The notes under the pieces were generated by a model. That model did not search any database. It was not told the DNA's origin and saw nothing but the letters and a program-made list of their open reading frames with translations. A program made the position numbers and the translations under genes. A stretch of 64,000 bases of DNA from Chrysemys picta bellii (Eukaryota; Chordata; Testudines; Emydidae): the NCBI RefSeq assembly GCF_011386835.1, contig NC_088800.1, forward strand, positions 59,921,439 through 59,985,438. The letters run 5' to 3'. This document shows positions 58,340-64,000 of this stretch, piece after piece. Position 1 is the first letter of the stretch; each line of letters starts with the position of its first letter.

Positions 58340-58560
58340 GTCATGGATGGGATATGGGTGGTCAGGCCTAGTGGGTAGAGCTGGAGCCAAGAGTCAGAGC
58401 TGGAATCAGAAGCAAGGCACCAGGGTCGAGAATCAGAACCAGAGTCAGAAGCCAAGATCCTGAGCTGAGGGTCACAGCTGATTGGAAGTCAGGAATCCGA
58501 GCAGGGGCTGTCAGAGAAGCTGGCTGGGGATCTGCCTTGTTGCCCAGACAACTTTCTGGT
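58340..58560. repeat. Imperfect 'agagtcagagc' repeat block, possibly part of an LTR element
   Basis: After 'tgtcatggatgggatatgggtggtcaggcctagtgggtagagc', the words agtcagagc, aatcagaag, gaatcagaacc and gagtcagaagcc recur irregularly. The phrase 'ggcctagtgggt' is shared with the block at 14901-15560, so the two may be related LTR-type repeats. Confidence 0.4.
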
Positions 58561-58581
58561 GTCCCCTCCAGGCTTAAGTAG

Positions 58582-58795
58582 TCATAGAATCATAGAATCA
58601 TAGAATATCAGAGTTGGAAGGGACCTCAAGAGGTCATCTAGTCCAACCCCCTGCTCAAAGCAGGACCAATTCCCAGCTAAATCATCCCAGCCAGGGCTTT
58701 GTCAAGCCGGGCCTTAAAAACCTCCAAGGAAGGAGACTCCACCACCTCCCTAGGTAATGCATTCCAGTGTTTCACCACCCTCCTAGTGAAATAAT
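58582..58795 (-). repeat. CR1 LINE 3' end, minus strand
   Basis: The block begins with the repeated tail tcatagaatcatagaatca, which on the minus strand is the terminal attctatga repeat of CR1. It continues 'gagttggaagggacctcaagaggtcatctagtccaaccccctgctcaaagcaggaccaattcc' and 'ggccttaaaaacctccaaggaaggagactccacc', a textbook sauropsid CR1 3' end. It is 5'-truncated at about 58795 and includes only UTR and the last codons. Confidence 0.95.
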
Positions 58796-59020
58796 AGTAC
58801 ATTTGGACGAATCAGGGAGCACAGGAGCATAGCCAGCCAGGTCCTCTGTGGGAGGCATGACCTGTGATGCTTGGGCCTGGTCTGCCAGAGCTGTTGGGTG
58901 AAGGGATGGTTGCAGTGGTCACTCAGGGACCAGCAGACCCAGATTCTAGCCCTGCAGATCCTCATACAGGTGGCCAGAGCTGCTGTGATTCTGCAATATT
59001 TAAAATCTAGGATCAAGATT

Positions 59021-59334
59021 GTTCTTCTTTGAGTAGATGCAGATGTGTATTACAAGTAGGTGTGTGCGTGTGCCGGAGCCAGAGGCTTTTGCTTAGCAGT
59101 AACCGCAGAGGGGAGGTGCTCGTGCCTTGTGTCTGTAGCCCCTCCCCTGGCTAGATGAACTGGCAGTGTCCTGACCCCCCTCAGTCTCTTCTCATTGCCC
59201 GTTGGCAGTGCTCTGTGTGGTTGTAGTCTCACAACCTCATGTTCATACTTTCTTAGCCTAGTTTGTTGTATATAGTCAATTAGTTAGTGTTAGTTTAAAA
59301 AACAAACAGTTATAGAATATAGCGTTGAGCGATA
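59021..59334 (+). other. DIRS-like 5' leader / left terminal region
   Basis: The leader is noncoding. It begins with gttcttctttgagtagatgc, and has GC-rich text (gtgtgcgtgtgccggagcc) and then an AT-rich end (ttagttagtgttagttt). Its start resembles the left terminus of turtle DIRS elements. The inverse copy expected at the right end is not present in the window. Confidence 0.5.
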
Positions 59335-60240
59335 GTGCTTCCTGGTGCTGCCTGGTTCATCCTCCCTTCTGTCCCCAAGGATTTTGAGGCATACCAGGAC
59401 CTTTTATGCCAGGTGGCCTCATCCCTGATTATTCAAGTGGAGTTTCTCCAGGAGAATGCCAATAAACTTGTGGACATTCTCCAGCCCTCTGTCCCTGGAA
59501 GGGTGACCCTCCCAATCAGTGATGCACTTCCTGAACCTGTGAGAGCCGTTTGGGGTACGCTGGACTCAGTACTGTCAGTGGCTAAACACTTGCAGAAGCG
59601 CTATTTTGTGCCTGTACAGGGATATGAATTATTCTATTCCCATCCAGCCCTGAACTCCCCAGTGGTCATAGTGGTGAATGACAGAGCCCTTTAGGGCAGA
59701 TTCAAGTCCACCCCCAAGGACAGAGACTAAGCAGCTGGATCTTTTGGGCAGAAAGATAAATATCTCATCATTACAGATGAGGATTGTGAATCAGCAAGTT
59801 TTGCTGTCCAAATATGACTTTCACAATTGGTCGGCTATGTCCATGTTTGTGGCCCTGTTGCCCAAAGCCTCTTATGGGGAGTTTTGGGCGTTTGTCAATG
59901 AGGGCTGCTTGGTGGTCAAGACATGGTCGCAGTTCACCCTTGATGTTGTAGACACCTCAGCCAGAGTGATGGCCTCTGCGATTACTATGAGGAGGGTTTC
60001 CTGGCTCTAAAACTCTCCGATCACTTTAGATGTCCAGCAAGCTATTGAGGATTTGCCTTTTGATGGCTGGACCTTCTTTTCAGAGAAGCTGATGAAACCC
60101 TGCATTCCTTTAAGGATCCCAGGGCTACCTTGGGGTTCTTGAGGGTGTACACACCACCCACTCAGAGACACCAGTATGGGCGCAACAATAACAGCAGTAT
60201 AGACCGCAGCATCCCTTCACAAAATTCTTCCCCCTGAAAC
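59335..60240 (+). pseudogene. DIRS ORF1 (gag-like), frameshifted
   Basis: Two overlapping frames make up this region. Frame 59335-59694 includes QKRYFVPVQGYELFYSHP and a VVNDRAL end. Frame 59678-60010 continues with LDLLGRKINISSLQMRIVNQ, then MASAITMRRVSWL. These are the conserved blocks of the ORF1 protein of DIRS elements, thought to act as a nucleocapsid-like structural protein. The switch near 59690 is a frameshift, and a stop follows MRRVSWL at about 60008. The frame goes on afterwards with LDVQQAIEDLPFDGW-type sequence to about 60240. The start shown is only the first codon of the open stretch; no initiation signal is claimed. Confidence 0.72.
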
Positions 60241-60329
60241 AGTGACACTATCCCAGGAAAAGGGACAAGTTTCATAAGAGGAATCACTCAAACTCGGGCC
60301 TCAGCCAATCTCTTTGGTACCTGCTAAGC

Positions 60330-60767
60330 ATGTTAACTCCTAGGTCCAGAGCACCATTCCAGTTATTGGTCACTCTTTCAGCTATTCTCCCTTCTCTATC
60401 TCAGAATGACTGGTTTGCTGCTCTGGACCTTCAGGATGCTTATTTTCATGTGGCCATTTTATTGAGTCACAGGAAGTTTCTTCGTTTTGTGGTAGGAGAA
60501 CATCATTTTCAGTGTATGGTTCTCCATTTCAACCTCTCTTCTGCCCCCTGAGTCTTCACCAAGTGCATGGCAATGGTCCTTGCATATCCCAGGAGGAAAG
60601 GAATCCACATCATCTCCTACCTCAGTGACTGGTTGCTGAAGCACAACTCCAGAGAGGAGATTCTCACCTATGATGACATCATGCCATGCTTACTCAAACA
60701 TCTGGGACTCATTTTAAACACCGCAAAGTCACCCACTCAACAAATAGACTTCATTTCTATGAAATAG
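60330..60767 (+). pseudogene. DIRS reverse transcriptase, active site altered
   Basis: One frame runs through the region with a TGA at 60549-60551. The first part has FAALDLQDAYFHVAIL, the motif-A region with its catalytic aspartate (codon 33 from 60330), and FLRFVVGEHHFQ. After the stop comes VFTKCM and MAMVLAYPRRKGIHIISYLS, where the catalytic box reads YLSD (60618-60629) instead of YLDD, so one of the paired aspartates is serine. Next come DWLLKHNSREEIL and LLKHLGLILN, typical of the palm-to-thumb part of LTR/DIRS-type enzymes. The protein would have copied the element RNA into DNA; this copy cannot. Confidence 0.8.
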
Positions 60768-61069
60768 AGTTCATTGTCCCTGTTAGATTCCATGAAGTCA
60801 AGAGCATTCCTGCCGACCAACCACTTCCAGACAATTAACAACTGTACCTTAGTCTGCAATCACAATCTTCCACGATGGTCCGTGTGGGTCTGAGCCTGTT
60901 GGGCCACATGTCCACTTGCACCCAGGTGGTCCAGTTCACCAGGTTACTCCTTCGCCATCTTCAGATGTGGCTTGGGACAGTTTACCACCTGCTCTGCGTT
61001 CTTTGGACAGGTTGATTTGCCTTCTTCCACCAGTCCTAGAGTTCTTGCATTGGTGATTGTCCCCGTGCA
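60768..61069 (+). pseudogene. DIRS connection region between RT and RNase H
   Basis: Interrupted frames keep recognisable pieces such as LLGHMSTCTQVVQFTRLLL, the region that normally joins reverse transcriptase to RNase H in DIRS elements. No continuous frame remains. Confidence 0.5.
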
Positions 61070-61480
61070 GTGTGTGCCAAGGAGTCCCTTTGCTTGGCCC
61101 TCTTCAGCCATGTCGTAAGTACTGATGCTTCACTTCTGGGTTGGAGGGGGTGGACTCATCGAGGGTGCACAGGGCCTGTGGTCAGAACAGGAAGATTCAC
61201 TCCATATCAATTTGTTGGAGCTGCGGGCCATCCACAAGGCATGTCGTGCTTTTCGGGATTGTATCAAGCATTCTGTGGTTCGTATACTGACTGACAATAT
61301 CACCACAATGTACTATGTGAACAAGCAAAGGCAATCCCACTCCAGGTTGTTCTGCCAAGAGGCAATCCACCTGTGGTAGCTCTGCATCGAAGAGGACCCA
61401 CTAGCTATCCACTTACTAGGGGTGCAGAACCATCTTGCGGACCATCTCAGCAGGATCTTCTCCCTGAACCGCAAATGGTC
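61070..61480 (+). pseudogene. DIRS RNase H domain, frameshifted
   Basis: The start, in the frame from 61070, reads HVVSTDASLLGWRGW, with the first catalytic aspartate of RNase H. A frameshift then moves to the frame 61125-61379, with SLHINLLELRAIHKACRAF (the glutamate-containing block) and VRILTDNITTMYYVNKQ (the TDN block). A TAG follows LHLW-type sequence at 61377-61379. The same frame continues with HLLGVQNHLADHLSRIFSLN, the conserved LADxLSR end. RNase H removes RNA from RNA-DNA hybrids during replication. The catalytic residues remain, but the reading frame is broken. Confidence 0.75.
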
Positions 61481-62030
61481 CCTGAAGTCATGTGTCCTTC
61501 AGATTGTTTTTGCAACATAGGACATCCTGACTATTTGCAACGAGGGAAAACAGGAAGTGTTTTTGGGCAGGACTCAGACTGGGCTCCCTCTCCGCTGCCT
61601 TCCGTTGCAGCTGGCAGTCGACTCTGCTATACGCTTTCTCTCCTATTATAATCATTTCCCAGGTCTTTGCCAGGCTCAAGGCAGATTGTGCCAGACTTGT
61701 CCTGATCGCCCCAACATGGCCGAGACAATGCTGGTTCTCAGATCCCCTCGCTCTGTCAGTATAGCCTTCCATGCGGCTTCCTCTTTTATCCTGACCTCCT
61801 CATACAGGACCACAGTGCATCCAGCTTCCGGCCATCAGCTCCTTGCACCTTATGACGTTGCTGCTGCATGGCTGAACAAGAAGGAAGAGCATTGCTTGGA
61901 TACTGTCCAACAGGTCATTCTTGACAGCACAAAGTCTTTCACTGGGACAGCCTAGTTAGAAAAATGGAAGAGCTTTTGAGTATGGTCCTTGGCCTGCAAG
62001 ACCCGTCTTTTGGGCTAGTTAATTTCTTGT
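61481..62030 (+). pseudogene. DIRS 3' part leading into the recombinase region, truncated
   Basis: Broken frames contain FATRENRKCFWAG near 61533-61570, and ARLVLIAPTWPRQCWF near 61690-61735, both standard for the segment after RNase H in DIRS elements. At about 61960-62000 KWKSF-like sequence appears to begin the tyrosine-recombinase N-terminal region. The catalytic R-H-R-Y part is not found in the remaining 2 kb of the window, so the element ends here. Confidence 0.6.
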
Positions 62031-62917
62031 AGAAAACATAAGGCTATATTGCAGCTATTGGTATCTGTCGTTGGATCATATTTCAAAGATATATATGAAG
62101 ACCTAGATAGATTATAATTTCAATTTGAAAGGAACTACTGTTTTAAAACAATGAAAAGCTAATATCGACTCTTGAATGGTTCACTCAGATGTGGAGTCTT
62201 GCAGTTTGTTGTAGATTTCACTGGACTAACAATAATGTACTTGAACATTTCTGACACTCGCTGAACAGCTGATCAGAAATTAACTATAAATACTCAGTTA
62301 AGTCTCTAAGCAATGCATGTTAAAGTCTAATAGCATAAGCCCAACATATGGTCATTATCTCTGGACACTTGTCATGCTAATACTAAGCTGCCTTTTCCTT
62401 TCACCAGCAAAGTCAGAAACAGTGTATGCCTACGCTTATACCATTAGTGTAGTCTTTGTAGTCTTATTTTAAATTCTGTCAGTAGTCCAATGTTTTTATC
62501 ATTTCAACATAAAATAATTCCAGAATTAACTTCAGCATGAACATGGAACATATTTAATCACCAATTTATGGGAAAAAATAGAATTACTAGAGAGAGATCT
62601 GGATCTGAACCACACCAAGCTTCAGATGTTGAGGTTTGAATGTGACCCAGCTATAATAAATAATTAGCTAATCATGCAAGGGATCCAAGTTTCGGAACAT
62701 GAGCTCAATCTCGCTCTTTCAGGTCAGCTCTGGTGGATGCAAGGAGCAGTGTTTAGGGGAATTCTTGGAGCTCTCCCACCCTCAAGGAAAAAGTTATTCT
62801 TTGTGAACAGATTTTGCCCATGTTGTAAGCACAAATGCATTAAAAAGGTATCATAGATAGTTACTGGGTATATGTCATAGAGCCAAAATAATCTCTTCTC
62901 TTAGATGTACGTACCTC

Positions 62918-62938
62918 CCATTGACTCCAATGGGAGTT
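62918..62938. repeat. Short palindrome cccattgactccaatggg
   Basis: The inverted arms cccattg and caatggg surround actc. This is the core of a dispersed amniote repeat also hinted at near 9520-9540. Confidence 0.5.
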
Positions 62939-63176
62939 GGACCCATGTATCTGAAGGTAGGATTTGACATGCAATATAACTCAATAAGAAAGCAAACTTA
63001 AACAAAAACAACTTTCATACAGTGCTAAAAAGGAAACCAAACATTTAAAAGAAGCTAATCTGAAATACCTACAGGCACTTTGGAAACATGGGCATCTCTG
63101 AGTTATCACATGTCTGCACTGAGCTCTGTGAAAAAATGGCAATCAATCCAAAGACTATATTTAAGTACTTCCCACT

Positions 63177-63295
63177 CCCCCCCCCCGCCCCCCAAAAAAG
63201 TAGTAAAACTTATGCAGACTTAAGCATCTTCATTATACTTTGGGAAATGAGTGATCTCTTGTTTCACCTTCTTTCCCCCCCCCTCCCCCCCCCCC
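63177..63295. repeat. Paired poly-C tracts
   Basis: Runs of C broken by a single G (63177-63193) or a single T (63275-63295) lie about 80 bp apart. The minus strand has two G-runs with quadruplex potential. Confidence 0.85.
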
Positions 63296-64000
63296 GAAGG
63301 AATAGCTGAAATATAATTTTATAGAAGATGCTAATGTTCTGTGCTTCAGGAAATCCTGGCTGTAAGGAGTTGTTTGTGATATATTCTTTATGTTCTCTCC
63401 AGGCTGGAGTACTTTTAAGGTTTCTTCTGAAAAAGCATCAAAGACCTTTAAAAAAAGAAAAGAAAAAGAAAGAATGAGAACTTAATATTGTTACAGCTCT
63501 GACTTTTTCTCCAGGCTGTTTTCACACTTCCTCAGGCAATTGCACTTTTAAAAACTACCAGCCCCTTACGTGAAGCCCACGCCTTCAGCCAGCTAAGATA
63601 AATCTAGACAGGCCAAGAAATCTTTATTTCACTGAGAAGTTATTGGTTTGCATCTCATGCTCATAGATTAGGGTAAAAATTGATTTTCGTCTTCAAAGGA
63701 AGAGTTTTTACAATTCTAATTGTCTATCAAGCATGGTTTAATTGACTTAATTCCCTTCCCTGTTCACTGAGCATTGTTTGTTTGGACTGCTTTTTTCAGG
63801 CTTATACTAAAATGCTCTTTAATTCTCCTCCGGAGATTTTTCTCATGAGAATTCTATCAAACATTTAAACTATTGGTAGGAAAACATGTATTACAAGCAC
63901 TTCTCAGTTATGTAGACACTAATCTAATACTTGTTACTTTAATTCTCATGATGATATATCTCCTTTCTCAATATCAGACTTCTCCTTTTTTTTAAAGGGA

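Larger units (their letters stand above)
59021..62030 (+). mobile_element. DIRS-like tyrosine-recombinase retroelement, decayed
   Basis: A leader of about 310 bp (starting gttcttctttgagtagatgc) is followed by three coding regions in the order ORF1, reverse transcriptase, RNase H, and then a stretch resembling the start of the recombinase region. This order and the protein motifs fit DIRS elements, which use a tyrosine recombinase rather than an integrase or LTRs. No LTRs, protease or integrase are visible. The recombinase core and right inverted terminus are missing, so the copy is 3'-truncated. It is preceded by a CR1 tail and an LTR-like block. Many stops and frameshifts make it inactive. 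Confidence 0.78.
62031..64000. other. Unique DNA with two C-tracts
   Basis: No gene or transposable element recognised. C-tracts lie at 63177-63193 and 63275-63295. Short words of the dispersed 'cccattgactccaatgggagt' palindrome occur at 62918-62938. The last kilobase is repeat-free by eye and may include conserved noncoding DNA. Confidence 0.4.

Noticed and set aside
1..64000. CRISPR arrays, operons, riboswitches, rRNA genes
   Set aside because: No regularly spaced repeats, no tightly packed genes and no rRNA-like sequence; all evidence points to vertebrate noncoding DNA.

Overview
The window is vertebrate nuclear DNA: AT-rich, free of long host ORFs, and packed with decayed transposable elements. 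No bacterial-type genes, operons or CRISPR arrays are present. The repeat mix points to a turtle (a crocodilian is the main alternative): CR1 LINEs with typical sauropsid 3' ends, several fragments of the tail shared by turtle CR1 and tRNA-derived SINEs, a DIRS-like tyrosine-recombinase retroelement, many short hAT-type elements with 8-bp target duplications, and old MIR-like SINEs. I read it as intron or intergenic sequence. The only hint of a host gene is a 63-bp segment (20139-20201) bounded by good splice sites.

Layout. 1-14 kb: mostly unique DNA with a 71-bp tandem duplication, a GC-rich minisatellite, a 309-bp hAT element (4719-5027), an inverted-repeat element (7752-8159), and a 1.48-kb hAT element (12390-13869) with very long inverted ends and a dead transposase C-terminus, itself broken by a CR1 tail. 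14-26 kb: MIR relics, LTR-like repeat blocks, the candidate exon, and a LINE with a 5' inversion (24440-25345). 26-34.6 kb: mostly unique AT-rich DNA, with one hAT element, one probable solo LTR and stretches that could be conserved regulatory DNA. 34.6-46.4 kb: a repeat interrupted by a 629-bp hAT element, a second DNA-transposon relic, a plus-strand CR1 3' end, a 572-bp hAT element, and a 2-kb minus-strand CR1 retaining endonuclease and reverse-transcriptase sequence. 47-52.4 kb: a dense patchwork of DNA elements. 52.4-58.3 kb: largely unique. 58.3-62 kb: a CR1 tail followed by a 3-kb DIRS-like retroelement with ORF1, reverse transcriptase, RNase H and the beginning of what is probably the recombinase region. 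62-64 kb: unique DNA with two C-tracts.

Every coding relic carries stops, frameshifts or substituted catalytic residues, so no functional mobile element is visible. I found no new biological system. The most informative features are structural: the long-armed hAT element, the LINE inversion with a perfect hairpin at its joint, the nested hAT insertion whose duplication can be checked against a related copy, and the DIRS relic. Family names rest on recognition of motifs and ends; no database search was run.
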